A stretch of DNA of 64,000 nt from Candidatus Kryptoniota bacterium (lineage in GTDB: Bacteria > Bacteroidota > Ignavibacteria > Kryptoniales > JAKASW01), in assembly GCA_024641705.1 (NCBI GenBank), contig JAHECO010000014.1, forward strand, positions 25,251 to 89,250. The letters run 5' to 3'. The notes below the pieces were generated by a model, which saw only the letters and a list, made by a program, of their open reading frames with translations, made no database searches and had not been told where the DNA came from. Positions 35,972 through 45,609 of the stretch are shown here, piece after piece. The position numbers and the translations under genes were made by a program. Each line of letters opens with the position of its first letter. Positions within the stretch are counted from its first letter, which is position 1.

Positions 35972-36577
35972 ATGGAAATCACTGTAGAGATGGTAAAATC
36001 ACTCCGCGATGTAACCGGTGCGGGGATGATGGAGTGCAAGAAGGCCTTACAGGAATCGAACGGCGACATCGAAGGTGCCAAGAAGATCCTTCGCGCGCGT
36101 GGTGCCCAGGTTGCGGAGAAACGCGCCGGTCGCGAGGCGAAACAGGGTGTCGTCGAATCATATATTCATGCCGGCGGCAGGATCGGTGCCATGGTCGAAG
36201 TCAATTGTGAAACCGACTTCGTTGCGCGTACCGACGAGTTCAAGCAGCTGGCTCGCGATATGGCGATGCAAATCGCTGCCATGAATCCCCTGGTGGTGAA
36301 CAGGGAAGAAGTACCGAAAGAAATTGTTGAGAAAGAACTGAAGGATTACCGCGAACAGGCACATGCCGAGGGCAAGAACGACGAAGTCGCCGAGAAGATT
36401 GCATCCGGCCATCTCGAGAAGTATTACCAGGAGATAGTGCTGACGGAGCAGGCTTTCATCAAGGATCCACAGAGGATGATAAAGGACCTTGTTATGGATA
36501 TGACGGCGAAAACAGGTGAGAACGTCTCCATCCGTAGATTTCAAAGGTTCGAGCTCGGGGTTGATGGAATCAAGTGA
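35972..36577 (+). CDS. tsf: Elongation factor Ts
   Basis: A 201-residue EF-Ts, the short form. The N-terminal UBA-like domain with the VKSLRDVTGAGMMECKKAL signature is present, then the core domain with EVNCETDFVAR, the EF-Tu-contact motif. The C-terminal second core repeat is reduced, as in many short EF-Ts proteins. It ends about 55 bases before a terminator. Confidence 0.95.
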   Translation: MEITVEMVKSLRDVTGAGMMECKKALQESNGDIEGAKKILRARGAQVAEKRAGREAKQGVVESYIHAGGRIGAMVEVNCETDFVARTDEFKQLARDMAMQIAAMNPLVVNREEVPKEIVEKELKDYREQAHAEGKNDEVAEKIASGHLEKYYQEIVLTEQAFIKDPQRMIKDLVMDMTAKTGENVSIRRFQRFELGVDGIK

Positions 36578-36630
36578 GGATCAATGCCACCCCGGTGAAA
36601 TACTCGTAACACGGGCAAGCTGACCTTTTG

Positions 36631-36668
36631 AAGCTGCACTTGAGTCTGTCGCGAGTGCAGCTTTTTTT
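36631..36668 (+). terminator. Rho-independent terminator after tsf
   Basis: A perfect 10-base stem (AAGCTGCACT with AGTGCAGCTT), a 13-base loop and a run of seven T residues. It separates rpsB-tsf from pyrH-frr. Confidence 0.85.
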
Positions 36669-36704
36669 ATAAATTGTTACATTAAACCGGAATATGGAGC
36701 GAGC

Positions 36705-37421
36705 GTGGATCTGAAGTATAACAGGATACTCTTGAAGCTCAGCGGGGAATCGTTGATGGGTGAGAAGGGGTACGGGATCGACCCTGCGATGCTTGAGCAT
36801 TTTTCGGGCGAAATCGCAGCCGTCCACTCGCTTGGGGTGGAAGTCGGAATTGTCATCGGTGGGGGGAATATTTACAGGGGGATAGCAGCCGCCGCAGACG
36901 GCGTCGACAAAGTGGTAGGCGACCAGATGGGCATGCTCGCGACCGTCATCAATGCCCTCGCACTTCAGAACGTTCTGGAGAAAAACGGCATCTACACGCG
37001 GCTGATGAGCGCGATCTCGATGGAAGAAATGGCTGAACCCTACATAAGGCGTCGTGCAATAAGGCACCTTGAGAAAGGTCGCGTGGTCATCTTCGGCGCG
37101 GGTACCGGCAATCCTTACTTCACCACCGATACGGCGGCAGCTCTTCGTGCTGTCGAGATCAAAGCCAATGTCATTGTCAAGGGAACGCGCGTCGACGGAA
37201 TTTACGACTCTGATCCTGAGAAGAACCCGGCCGCGATCAAATTCTCTGAAATCTCGTACATGGATGTTCTCAAGAAAGACCTGAAGATCATGGACCTCAC
37301 CGCGATTACTCTTTGCCGGGAAAACAAACTGCCTATCGTCGTGTTCAATATAAACGTTCCCGGTAACCTCAGGAGGATCGCGATCGGAGAAGAAGTGGGA
37401 TCGACGGTTCAACCGTCGTAA
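36705..37421 (+). CDS. pyrH: UMP kinase
   Basis: A 238-residue amino-acid-kinase-fold UMP kinase. Signatures are LLKLSGESL for the phosphate loop, [10 protein letters not shown] for [22 protein letters not shown] and the C-terminal [11 protein letters not shown]. The start is GTG at 36705 after GGAG; the ATG at 36694 is out of frame. Gene order rpsB-tsf-pyrH-frr is conserved widely; here a terminator splits it in two. Confidence 0.95.
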   Translation: MDLKYNRILLKLSGESLMGEKGYGIDPAMLEHFSGEIAAVHSLGVEVGIVIGGGNIYRGIAAAADGVDKVVGDQMGMLATVINALALQNVLEKNGIYTRLMSAISMEEMAEPYIRRRAIRHLEKGRVVIFGAGTGNPYFTTDTAAALRAVEIKANVIVKGTRVDGIYDSDPEKNPAAIKFSEISYMDVLKKDLKIMDLTAITLCRENKLPIVVFNINVPGNLRRIAIGEEVGSTVQPS

Positions 37422-37449
37422 TCAATCGATCAATAATCTGGAGGAATTT

Positions 37450-38007
37450 ATGCTGGACAAGATTGTTCACGAAACGGAAGACAAAATGAAGAAGGCTGTC
37501 GAATTCACGAGACAGGAACTATCGAAACTCCGTTCCGGGAAAGCAACTGCGGCGATTCTCGACGACATAAGGATTGATTACTACGGCAAGAAAATGCCGA
37601 TAGCGCAAACGGCATCGATCAGTACGCCGGACGCTCACCTTATTACAGTGCAGCCGTGGGACAAGACTCTCATTCACGAGGTGGAGAAAGCCATCCTGGC
37701 TGCCAACATCGGCCTCACTCCTGCCAACGACGGAACCGTCATCAGGCTCCCCGTACCGCCACTGACGGAGGAGAGGAGAAAGGAACTTGTCAAGGTGGCG
37801 AAGAAGTTTGCAGAGGACGGCCGCATCACAATAAGAAATATCCGGCGCGACTCCAATGAACATCTGAAGAAGGCGGAGAAAGAAGAACATGTCTCCGAGG
37901 ATGAGCGAAAACACGGTGAAGGTGAAGTGCAGAAGCTGACAGACAAGTACATAAAGCAGCTTGATGATATTCTTGCCGGCAAGGAAAAAGAAATAATGGA
38001 AGTCTGA
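37450..38007 (+). CDS. frr: Ribosome recycling factor
   Basis: A 185-residue RRF with full-length coiled-coil domain I and a domain II insertion. Typical segments are LRSGKATAAILDDIRIDYYG, LITVQPWDKTLI and PLTEERRKELVKVAKK, plus the final IDDILAGKEKEIMEV-like helix. GGAGG precedes the ATG. It is followed by a terminator. Confidence 0.95.
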   Translation: MLDKIVHETEDKMKKAVEFTRQELSKLRSGKATAAILDDIRIDYYGKKMPIAQTASISTPDAHLITVQPWDKTLIHEVEKAILAANIGLTPANDGTVIRLPVPPLTEERRKELVKVAKKFAEDGRITIRNIRRDSNEHLKKAEKEEHVSEDERKHGEGEVQKLTDKYIKQLDDILAGKEKEIMEV

Positions 38008-38036
38008 CCCAAGAGGTTAAATACACTGAATCTCCG

Positions 38037-38064
38037 GAAGCGGCGAAAGCCGCTTTCTTTTTTT
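38037..38064 (+). terminator. Rho-independent terminator after frr
   Basis: GAAGCGGC, a GAAA tetraloop and GCCGCTTTC form an 8-base hairpin, followed by seven T residues. Confidence 0.85.
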
Positions 38065-38095
38065 CGACGGTTCTTTCATGCGGTGAAGGGAGCCT

Positions 38096-39580
38096 CTACG
38101 CCTTCGGAGGGGACATGATCGGACGGCCCTCACGGCGAGTCGGCAGCTGGATGTTTACGGTGGTACCTTCACCTTTGACACTGTCTATGCTCAGGCTGCC
38201 CCCGTGAGCCTCGATGAGATACTTGGATATCGAGAGCCCCAACCCCGTTCCCCTATGTGCACCCTCCGAAGAACGTGATTTGTCAGCCCGGTAAAACCTG
38301 TCGAATATGTGCGGAAGATCCTCGGGGGCAATCCCGATTCCCCTGTCGATTATCTGTACCTTCGCCGAGTCTCTGCCGGGGATCAGAACGACGCGTATGA
38401 GGGAGTTGTCGCTTGAGTACTTGATGGCGTTGTCCAGAAGGTTGATGAACACGCTGAGGAGTTTGTCTTCGTCCCCTTCGAGGATAACCTCCTCACTTTC
38501 TTCGCCGGAGGCGTCGTGGATTTCGAAATTGATGCCGATCGAACGCCGCGAGGCGTACGCGGATGTCTTGGACACGGAATCGAGCAGGATCTCGTCGAGC
38601 CTTATTGGGAGCTTCTGCATTTGCAGCTGCCCGCTCTCCAGTCTCGCTATTGTCAGCAGCTCATCGACGATCTTGGTGATCCTCCTTATCTCTTCTACCG
38701 CGCTCTTGAGAATCTTGACGTAGTCTTCCGACTTTCTCGGGTTTGCCAATGCGACTTCAATCTCACCAAGAAGTATTGTCAGGGGCGTTTTCAGCTCGTG
38801 AGAAGCGTCGGCCGTGAACTGTTTCTGCAATCTGAACGCCTCTTCAATCCTGTCAAACATTGCGTTGAGCGTGCCTGAAAGGCGTGTGACTTCGTCGTCG
38901 ACTTTGCCCGTCTCCAGCCGCCTGTCGAGATGTTCGGCGGAAATCGACCGGGCCGTCCTGATGATCTTGTCGATGGGGTCGAAGGCTTTCTTCGCGATGA
39001 AGAGGCCGCCCAGAGCCGCAGCGAGGATGGCGAGAGGAACGGAGATGAAAAGGAGCAGACGAAGCTGCAGCATGCTCTGCTCCAGCGTCGCGGTGTTCGC
39101 CGCAACCTGGACCAGGTATCTGGGCATGAGGTCTTCAAATACCGGGTACGTAACCATCCGGAGCCGGCCTTCCCCGATCAGTGCCCTTGTCGTCCGTCTG
39201 TCGAGTGTTTCGAAGACCTGATGATGACCCAGGGCCAGTGCCAGGACATCCGGGGTAACCGGCAGAGCGGTGTTCTTCAGATCGGATGACCTCATGATCA
39301 CGTTCCCGCTGATTGAGATTACCTGAACGTACCTGTTAGTACCGAAGTTTGCCTGGAGAGGTTGGTGGATCAACCCGGAAATGATCTCCTGCTCGAGGAA
39401 ACTGTCCCCCTTCACCATTCCGACTATCGCAAGGGCATCATTGCTGAGGCTCAAATCGAAGTTCTGTGCACTCTGCCTGGCGTACAAGAAATACAACGCG
39501 CCGGAAAAAACGGACAGTGTGAGTCCGAATATTACGACGAACAGGAAGATTATTTTTGTTCTAATCGTCCGAATCTTCAT
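38096..39580 (-). CDS. Sensor histidine kinase of an OmpR-type two-component system
   Basis: A 494-residue kinase. Two membrane helices (about 8-30 and 175-198) flank a periplasmic domain of about 145 residues. Then come a HAMP domain, the phosphoacceptor helix with DASHELKTPLTILLGE, and a HATPase domain with NLLDNAIKYS (N box), DRGIGI (G1), FDRFYRADKSRS (F) and [12 protein letters not shown] (G2). The layout is that of CusS/QseC-like kinases. Its start overlaps the end of the response regulator gene by 20 bases. Confidence 0.92.
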   Translation of the reverse strand: MKIRTIRTKIIFLFVVIFGLTLSVFSGALYFLYARQSAQNFDLSLSNDALAIVGMVKGDSFLEQEIISGLIHQPLQANFGTNRYVQVISISGNVIMRSSDLKNTALPVTPDVLALALGHHQVFETLDRRTTRALIGEGRLRMVTYPVFEDLMPRYLVQVAANTATLEQSMLQLRLLLFISVPLAILAAALGGLFIAKKAFDPIDKIIRTARSISAEHLDRRLETGKVDDEVTRLSGTLNAMFDRIEEAFRLQKQFTADASHELKTPLTILLGEIEVALANPRKSEDYVKILKSAVEEIRRITKIVDELLTIARLESGQLQMQKLPIRLDEILLDSVSKTSAYASRRSIGINFEIHDASGEESEEVILEGDEDKLLSVFINLLDNAIKYSSDNSLIRVVLIPGRDSAKVQIIDRGIGIAPEDLPHIFDRFYRADKSRSSEGAHRGTGLGLSISKYLIEAHGGSLSIDSVKGEGTTVNIQLPTRREGRPIMSPPKA

Positions 39581-40244
39581 CGCTCAGCACGTATCCCGCC
39601 CCGACCATCGTCCGGATCAACGGAGTGTCGAAGCCCTTGTCAATCTTCTGGCGGAGCAGCTTGACGTAGACATCGATCACGTTCGAATCCATGTCGAAGC
39701 TCACGTTCCACACGTGCTGCGCGAGATTGGCCCGCGAAAGGATCTGTCCTTTGTTTCTGAGGAAATACTCCAGGAGGGCGAACTCCCGGCTGGTGAGCCT
39801 GATCTGTCTGCCGTCGCGTTCGACTTTGCGCGTGACGGGGTCGAGCACAAGCTCCCCGGCCTGCAGCACCGCCGACTTGTCCTGACTCTTTCTCCTGAGA
39901 AGCGCGCGCACGCGGGCCAGCAGCTCCTCGAAATGGAACGGCTTCGTCAAATAGTCGTCTGCGCCCGAATCGAGACCCCGCACCTTGTCCTCCGTCTCAC
40001 CCATGGCTGTTAGCATGAGTATGGGCGTGTCGATTTGTTTCATCCTGATCTTCTGGCAGGTCGCGATCCCGTCCTGCTTCGGGAGAAGCACGTCGAGTAT
40101 GATCGCGTCGTAGTCATTTTTTAGTGCCAGCCGCTCACCGTCGAGACCGTTAAACGCTGTCTCCACCACGTACGACTGTTCTTCGAGTCCCTTCTTTATG
40201 AACGAAGCGACCTTCTTTTCGTCTTCAATTACAAGTATTCTCAT
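39561..40244 (-). CDS. OmpR/PhoB-family response regulator
   Basis: A 227-residue regulator: receiver domain with the acidic pair in VIEDEKKV, the phosphoacceptor in IILDVLLPKQDG and the lysine in YLTKPF, then a winged-helix domain (about 125-222) with LTSREFALLEYFLRNKGQILSR and the recognition-helix region VIDVYVKLLRQKID. It is upstream of, and coupled to, the sensor kinase. The target genes are not evident. Confidence 0.93.
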   Translation of the reverse strand: MRILVIEDEKKVASFIKKGLEEQSYVVETAFNGLDGERLALKNDYDAIILDVLLPKQDGIATCQKIRMKQIDTPILMLTAMGETEDKVRGLDSGADDYLTKPFHFEELLARVRALLRRKSQDKSAVLQAGELVLDPVTRKVERDGRQIRLTSREFALLEYFLRNKGQILSRANLAQHVWNVSFDMDSNVIDVYVKLLRQKIDKGFDTPLIRTMVGAGYVLSDEDSDD

Positions 40245-40298
40245 CAGTATCCATCATCGTTTGGAAGCCGGTAGTCTGCCACGGCTATGAAATCCTGC

Positions 40299-43200
40299 TC
40301 ACCTTTCTTCCGTCAGCGCTTCGATCACTGCGTTGTGCACCGCCGGCCTCACGAGGGAAATCTTGTGATTATTCCTCGTCGGACAAACGCGGTCGGTCAG
40401 AAGAACTACAAACAGCTTCCTGACGGGATCAATCCAGATCGAAGTGCCGGTGAAGCCGAGGTGGCCGAACGATGTCGGCGAGAAATACTCCCCGGCCATA
40501 GAGTGCTCGGGTGCCTTGGTGTCCCAACCGAGCGCCCTCGTGCTGAGGCTTGAGTGTTTCCGCGTGAAGAGGGCGATAGTCGCAGTCTTGAGGTACCTTC
40601 TCCCGTCATAGACTCCGCCGTTCAGAAGCATCTGCGCGTAGACGGCCAGGTCCTCACTTGTGGAGAACAATCCCGCGTGTCCGGCAACTCCTCCAAGCGA
40701 CCTCGCGTTCTCGTCGTGTACCACCCCCTGGAGAAGGCAGCCCGCTGCCGAGTCATACTCTGTGGCGGCACAACTTGGCCAGAGGTAACTCGGCGGCGTG
40801 AACATGGTGTGAGTCATCCCGAGCGGTTTGTAAAGACTGTCCTCGACGTATTTGTCCAGGGGTATGCCTGTAATCGTCTCGATTACCTTTCCCATCACTA
40901 TCATCCCGATGTCGCTGTAAACCATCTTCGTGCCGGTCTTGTAGACGAGCGGCGTCGCATAGAGGCTGTCGCACATCGCCTGGTGAGCCGCAGCGAAGTT
41001 GGTGCCGAATGAATCCGCGTAGACAAAAGCGTGTGGGTCGTGCAGCAGCCTCTGCAGCTGCTCCGGAGCGATCAGGGAGTCGTACCACAGGTAGCGCGGG
41101 GGATCGGGAGGAAGACCCGAATCGTGGACGAGGAGGTCGGTGATTGTAATGTTCTTTTTGCCGTTCTGCCCGAAGGCGGGAATGTACTTTATAACCGGGG
41201 CGTCCAGATCGAGCTTGTCTTCGTCGTAGAGTTTCATCACCGCGAAAGTTGTCGCGATGACTTTGGTGAGCGAGGCCAGATCGTACATGGTGTTCGGCTG
41301 AACGCGCCGGGCGAAGAGGGAAGTGTCGAGCGTTCCGAAATCCTTGTCGTATACAATCATCCCGTCCTTTGCGACGAGGAGCTCGGCCCCGGGGAAAGCA
41401 CTGTCTGCCGCCCAATATTGCATGATGGAATCGAGCCGGTCGAGCCGTTGGGGATCGAAGCCCGCTTCCCTTGGAGATGCTATTCGAAGACTTGTCTTTG
41501 GTAGAGCTACTCCGTCGCCGTAGGCCGCGGTGTTCGGAATTGTGATCGGGAGTTTTCCTGTCACACTGATTTCCCCGAACAGTGCTTCTACTGCGGCAGT
41601 CACCGTATACTTCGCCCCGCTGTACGCACAAACATAAGCGGGAACTATCGGGACGCTTCTCAGGAGGTAGGGATTTCCGAACGAAACCATGACGCAAGGT
41701 TTCTTGAGAGCTATGACCATGTTGAGGAAATCGCGGACCGGCTGAGTTAAATCCACCGTACCCTGTCCGCTCCTCCAACGCACATACGAAGGGATGATGA
41801 TCAAGTCTGCTCGTTGCGCCATCTTGTAAACGTCGTCAAAATTGAGCTGGTTCGACGTGGGATCGATCTGTGCATACTGCACGTTGTCGCATCTCTGGGA
41901 GAGTTCCTTCCGGAACTGGGCGCCGATGTCCGGATCGCTGTTGTCGGCCACCGTAAGGCAGAGTATCTGCTGAGGCTGATGGTACTGAAGAGGAATGATG
42001 TCTCCGACGTTGCGTACAATCGTGATGGACCTGCGCGCCGCCTTCTCAGCAAGGAGTTCGTGTCTCTCGGTTCCCACGACTTTACTGATCTCGTCAACGT
42101 CTACGTACCGCCTGGTTGCCAGACCGAGTTCAGACTTGACGGTCAGAATCTTCTTCACCGCGGCGTCGATGACCGCCGGATCGATTTCTCCCCGGCGCAC
42201 CGCTCTCACCACGGCATCGATGGCGATCTCCTCATCCGGAGGTATCAGTAGAATGTCTGCTCCCGCCTTGACGGCCCTGATGGCTGCTTCTGCCGCCGAA
42301 TACTCCTTTGTCACGCTCCCCATCGTAAGCGCGTCGGTCACTATCAGCCCGTGGAATCCGAGCGAGTCACGGAGGAGTCCCGTTGTGATTTTGTTTGAAA
42401 GAGTGGCAGGCACGCCGTCCTCGCCCTGAAACTTCGGGAACGCGATATGTGCCACCATAATGGACCTGACGCCGGACTTGATCGCATCGCGGAAAGGTAC
42501 CAGCTCTACCGTGTCCAGCCTGTCGTAACCGAAGTCGATTGTCGGAAGCTGCGAGTGGGAATCAACCTGCGTGTCGCCGTGCCCGGGGAAATGCTTTGCC
42601 GTCGCGAGAACCCCGGCGTCCTGAGTGCCTTTGACAAACGCTGTCGCCAGGCTCCCCACAAGCTTCGGGTTTTCGCCGAACGACCTTACGTTGATGATCG
42701 GGTTCTCCGGGTTATCGTTGACGTCGGACACCGGGGCAAAATTCTGGAGCACGCCGACGGCTCGCGCCTCTTCGCCGATCGTCCGTCCTATCCTGTAGAC
42801 GAGAGACGAGTCCCGCGTGGCAGCGAGCGCCATGTTGCTCGGGAATGATATTCCACCGTCAAGACGCATTCCAAGACCGTACTCGTAATCGGCCGAGTAG
42901 AGAAGAGGGACCTTTGATATCTCCTGAAGTCTGTTAAGCAGCATTGCCTGCTCATATACATTGCCGAGTGAAATCGCGAAGCCGCCTACATGCAGGTCCT
43001 TCACAAGGTGGACGAGGCGGGAGTACCTGTCACTGCTGTCGCTCAAGTAGGGGGAATACGTGAACGGGACGATCATCTGGGCGACCTTGTCGCGGAGAGA
43101 GAGGGAACCTAGTGTGCTGTCGACCCACGACGTATCGGCTGCCCAGTTGTAGACGGCGGTGTCGTCTACGATTTCGTTTTCCCCTTCCGGGACGACGGCG

Positions 43201-43307
43201 CCCGGGCTCCGTTCGGGTGCTTCGACGGGCTTTTTCGTCTGGTACCGCCCTGTAGAGCAGGAGACTAGGAATAGGGAGACTAGAAGTATGGAGAGTAATC
43301 TTATCAT
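40299..43307 (-). CDS. Lipoprotein fusion of GH3 beta-N-acetylhexosaminidase and class C beta-lactamase-like hydrolase
   Basis: A 1002-residue lipoprotein (lipobox FLVSC at 13-17). Residues about 60-400 are a NagZ-like GH3 domain with the KHFPGHGDTQVDSHSQLP loop (the catalytic His/Asp dyad) and the nucleophile in VTDALTMGSV. A GH3 C-terminal domain follows (about 410-600). The end (about 620-990) is a serine hydrolase of the beta-lactamase/PBP4* type with SLTK (S-x-x-K, near 679), YSDIG (Y-x-N-like) and HLGFTGTS for the third box. Such fusions occur in Bacteroidetes. A role in trimming muropeptide sugars and peptides outside the inner membrane is likely. Its start overlaps the kinase gene stop by ATGA. 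Confidence 0.88.
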   Translation of the reverse strand: MIRLLSILLVSLFLVSCSTGRYQTKKPVEAPERSPGAVVPEGENEIVDDTAVYNWAADTSWVDSTLGSLSLRDKVAQMIVPFTYSPYLSDSSDRYSRLVHLVKDLHVGGFAISLGNVYEQAMLLNRLQEISKVPLLYSADYEYGLGMRLDGGISFPSNMALAATRDSSLVYRIGRTIGEEARAVGVLQNFAPVSDVNDNPENPIINVRSFGENPKLVGSLATAFVKGTQDAGVLATAKHFPGHGDTQVDSHSQLPTIDFGYDRLDTVELVPFRDAIKSGVRSIMVAHIAFPKFQGEDGVPATLSNKITTGLLRDSLGFHGLIVTDALTMGSVTKEYSAAEAAIRAVKAGADILLIPPDEEIAIDAVVRAVRRGEIDPAVIDAAVKKILTVKSELGLATRRYVDVDEISKVVGTERHELLAEKAARRSITIVRNVGDIIPLQYHQPQQILCLTVADNSDPDIGAQFRKELSQRCDNVQYAQIDPTSNQLNFDDVYKMAQRADLIIIPSYVRWRSGQGTVDLTQPVRDFLNMVIALKKPCVMVSFGNPYLLRSVPIVPAYVCAYSGAKYTVTAAVEALFGEISVTGKLPITIPNTAAYGDGVALPKTSLRIASPREAGFDPQRLDRLDSIMQYWAADSAFPGAELLVAKDGMIVYDKDFGTLDTSLFARRVQPNTMYDLASLTKVIATTFAVMKLYDEDKLDLDAPVIKYIPAFGQNGKKNITITDLLVHDSGLPPDPPRYLWYDSLIAPEQLQRLLHDPHAFVYADSFGTNFAAAHQAMCDSLYATPLVYKTGTKMVYSDIGMIVMGKVIETITGIPLDKYVEDSLYKPLGMTHTMFTPPSYLWPSCAATEYDSAAGCLLQGVVHDENARSLGGVAGHAGLFSTSEDLAVYAQMLLNGGVYDGRRYLKTATIALFTRKHSSLSTRALGWDTKAPEHSMAGEYFSPTSFGHLGFTGTSIWIDPVRKLFVVLLTDRVCPTRNNHKISLVRPAVHNAVIEALTEER

Positions 43308-44233
43308 CAGGGGCTTTCTATTTTCAGTGCGAGAAGCGCAGCGCCGAGTGCGGGCGGGCGTTCAGGGTTCCGGATTGTGATTTGCGGGAATTCTTTTCCG
43401 ATCTGTTCTTTGACCATTTCCGAAAGGAAGTTGTCCGTCGAGAGGACACTCCCGATGAGTGCCAGAGAGACTGGGAGTTTCAAATTCGGCAACGCCGCAC
43501 GGACGTGTTCGACCAACGCCGCGGATGCTTCTTCCACTATTTCGTGCGCAACTTCGTCCCCTCGTTCTGCGGCTTCGATCACAATCGGGGCCAGTGAAGC
43601 GATGTCGAGGTTGTTCTGGTAAACCTCGGCGATCATCGATTGTTGATTCTCAATCCCCTTGCGTTCTTTCAGGAGTTCCGACAGAAGAGTCCACTTGCCC
43701 CGCCGATCGATATGTTTGGACACCGCCGACAAGCAGGCACGTCCTATGGCGTACCCACTACCTTCGTCTCCGATGAAACGTCCCCAGCCGCCGACCCTGT
43801 GTATGCGTTCCTGTTCGTCTTTGGCAAAGAGTATCGAGCCCGTGCCCGAGATCAGGATCATCCCCGGTCTCCCGGCGAACGCTCCCTCCAGCGCCGCAAT
43901 TGCATCGCTCCCTATGCGGACATCGGGAACCGGGTAGCCTTTTTTGGCGAGATACTCGATGAACGCGTCCCGCATCCTGTCCGCGTCCTTGATTCTTCCC
44001 GCCCCGGTGAGACCGAGGTACACGGCCTTTATCTGGTCGAACCGCGTTCCGGATTTTGTGAGAAGAGCCTCCGTAGTCGCCAATATGTTCTCAGATGCCT
44101 TCTCTGTTCCTATGATTTGGAAATTGGACGGGCCGCCCGTCGCTTCAGCTACGACATTGCGGTCCGAATCGATCGCTACTCCGGTGGTCTTTGTCGCCCC
44201 TCCGTCGAAGCCGAGGAATATTGAGTTCTGCAT
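43307..44233 (-). CDS. BadF/BadG-type N-acetylglucosamine kinase-like ATPase
   Basis: A 308-residue ASKHA-fold sugar kinase. The phosphate-1 loop is FLGFDGGATKTTGVAID, the phosphate-2 region ISGTGSILFAKD, and VGGWGRFIGDEGSGYAIGR is the BadF/NagK-type signature. ATG 44233 gives a normal N-terminus; a longer frame from 44284 is unlikely. Coupling to the GH3/beta-lactamase gene suggests it phosphorylates the amino sugars released from peptidoglycan. On the minus strand a GATATT box lies nine bases before the ATG, so the transcript may be nearly leaderless. Confidence 0.83.
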   Translation of the reverse strand: MQNSIFLGFDGGATKTTGVAIDSDRNVVAEATGGPSNFQIIGTEKASENILATTEALLTKSGTRFDQIKAVYLGLTGAGRIKDADRMRDAFIEYLAKKGYPVPDVRIGSDAIAALEGAFAGRPGMILISGTGSILFAKDEQERIHRVGGWGRFIGDEGSGYAIGRACLSAVSKHIDRRGKWTLLSELLKERKGIENQQSMIAEVYQNNLDIASLAPIVIEAAERGDEVAHEIVEEASAALVEHVRAALPNLKLPVSLALIGSVLSTDNFLSEMVKEQIGKEFPQITIRNPERPPALGAALLALKIESP

Positions 44234-44302
44234 TAACAAAAAAATATCGTCTCCGACATTCAAAATCAATTTATGCGGCGGCATGAGGATTTAATCTACA
44301 GG

Positions 44303-44331
44303 TTGACGCTTTCGCGGAAGTTGACCATATT
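44303..44331 (+). promoter_or_regulatory. Sigma70-type promoter before the EVE-domain gene
   Basis: TTGACG (44303-44308) and CATATT (44326-44331) are 17 bases apart, placing the start near 44338, about 78 bases before the TTG start of the EVE gene. Confidence 0.5.
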
Positions 44332-44415
44332 GAATTCGGTGTGTGAACAGAAATGGGGCGCCGGCTATCGTGCCTGACCGGTTCGCTTGACGATTCAATT
44401 CCATCGGAGAAATCA

Positions 44416-44829
44416 TTGTCTCGCTTCCTTTTAAAAACAGAACCGTCGGTCTACTCTTTCGAGGATCTCTCTCGTGAGGGAGAAGCAGTCTGGGATGGGG
44501 TCACTAATAACCTTGCTCTCAAGAACCTTCGTTCGATGGAATTCGGGGACGAATGCCTGATCTATCATTCGGGCAACAAAAAAGCGGTGGTCGGCATCGC
44601 GAAGGTTTCAAAGTCCCCTTACCCTGATCCGAGAAAGAGAGACGAGAAACTGTCGGTGGTCAGTTTGAAACCCGTCAGGAAGCTGAAAAGGCCGGTCCTC
44701 TTGTCGGAACTCAAGAGCTGTAAGGAGCTTGAAAACTTCGATCTCATCAGACTCCCCCGGCTGTCGGTAATGCGGGTTCCGGAAATCGTCTGGCGTCTCA
44801 TAGATAAACTCTCGAGGGAGGAGAAGTAA
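44416..44829 (+). CDS. EVE-domain protein
   Basis: A 137-residue single EVE (PUA-like) domain, a fold that binds modified bases in DNA or RNA. The start FLLKTEPSVYSFEDL matches the family's WLLKSEP-x-Y-S pattern, followed by WDGVTNNLALKNLRSM, DECLIYHSGN and VVGIAKVSKSPYPDP. The start is TTG 44416 with GGAG at six bases; an earlier in-frame ATG at 44353 adds 21 residues without family likeness. It directly abuts the enoyl-CoA hydratase gene. Confidence 0.85.
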   Translation: MSRFLLKTEPSVYSFEDLSREGEAVWDGVTNNLALKNLRSMEFGDECLIYHSGNKKAVVGIAKVSKSPYPDPRKRDEKLSVVSLKPVRKLKRPVLLSELKSCKELENFDLIRLPRLSVMRVPEIVWRLIDKLSREEK

Positions 44830-45609
44830 ATGGGCAAGCGGGTTGAATTTGAGATCAGAGAGAAGGTCGCGTACCTGACTCTCAACCGACCGGACAAACG
44901 GAACGCGATCGACGATACTACCGTGTCGGAACTTACCGGGTGTTTTGCCGACGCGGATTCCGACACCGATGTTAGAGCCGTAGTCTTTCGGGGAGAGGGA
45001 AGTGCATTCTCAGCCGGCGCCGATCTGGATTATCTCCGGAAACTCTCCGCTAACTCCACGTCGGCAAACTTCGAGGATTCATGCTTATTGAAGGACTTGC
45101 TGCTCGGAATATACAGGAGCCGCAAGCTTACCTGTGCGGTTGTAAGAGGCCCCGCGCTCGCTGGCGGATTTGGGCTCGCGCTCGCATGCGATGTCATCAT
45201 CCCCTCCGACAAAGCGAGGTTCGGCTTCACGGAGGTCAAGATAGGGTTTGTCCCCGCCATCGTTTTGAATTTCGCGCTTCGCAAGCTCAGGGAGTCGGAC
45301 GTGAGGGAGCTTGTCCTCACGGGAAAAATCATCGAAGCATCGGCCGCTCTCCGGATGGGACTCTTCTCTCAGATAGTCGCCGACAATGAAATCGAATCGC
45401 ATACCGGTCAGTTTTTGAAAGACTTCATTTCCGGAACCAGCGCCGGCGCGGTCGCTCTGACGAAAGAGATACTGGCCGAGGTCAGGGACATGCGTCTGGA
45501 TGAGGCACTGAAGTACAGTACCGCGATGAACGTCGCCGCACGTTCTACCGAGGATTTCCAGAAAGGCGTAAACTCATTCTTGAACAAGGAAAAACTGGAG
45601 TGGCAATAG
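44830..45609 (+). CDS. Enoyl-CoA hydratase/isomerase family protein
   Basis: A 259-residue crotonase-fold protein. Oxyanion-hole segments are FSAGADLDYL and GPALAGGFGLALACD; the helix with GFTEVKIGFVPAIV follows. The position of the first catalytic Glu of true hydratases (usually near GGGxE) appears to be Leu/Ala here, while the second is in EVKIGFVPA, so isomerase or other activity is possible. AGGAGAAG lies before the ATG. Its end touches the apt start. Confidence 0.85.
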   Translation: MGKRVEFEIREKVAYLTLNRPDKRNAIDDTTVSELTGCFADADSDTDVRAVVFRGEGSAFSAGADLDYLRKLSANSTSANFEDSCLLKDLLLGIYRSRKLTCAVVRGPALAGGFGLALACDVIIPSDKARFGFTEVKIGFVPAIVLNFALRKLRESDVRELVLTGKIIEASAALRMGLFSQIVADNEIESHTGQFLKDFISGTSAGAVALTKEILAEVRDMRLDEALKYSTAMNVAARSTEDFQKGVNSFLNKEKLEWQ

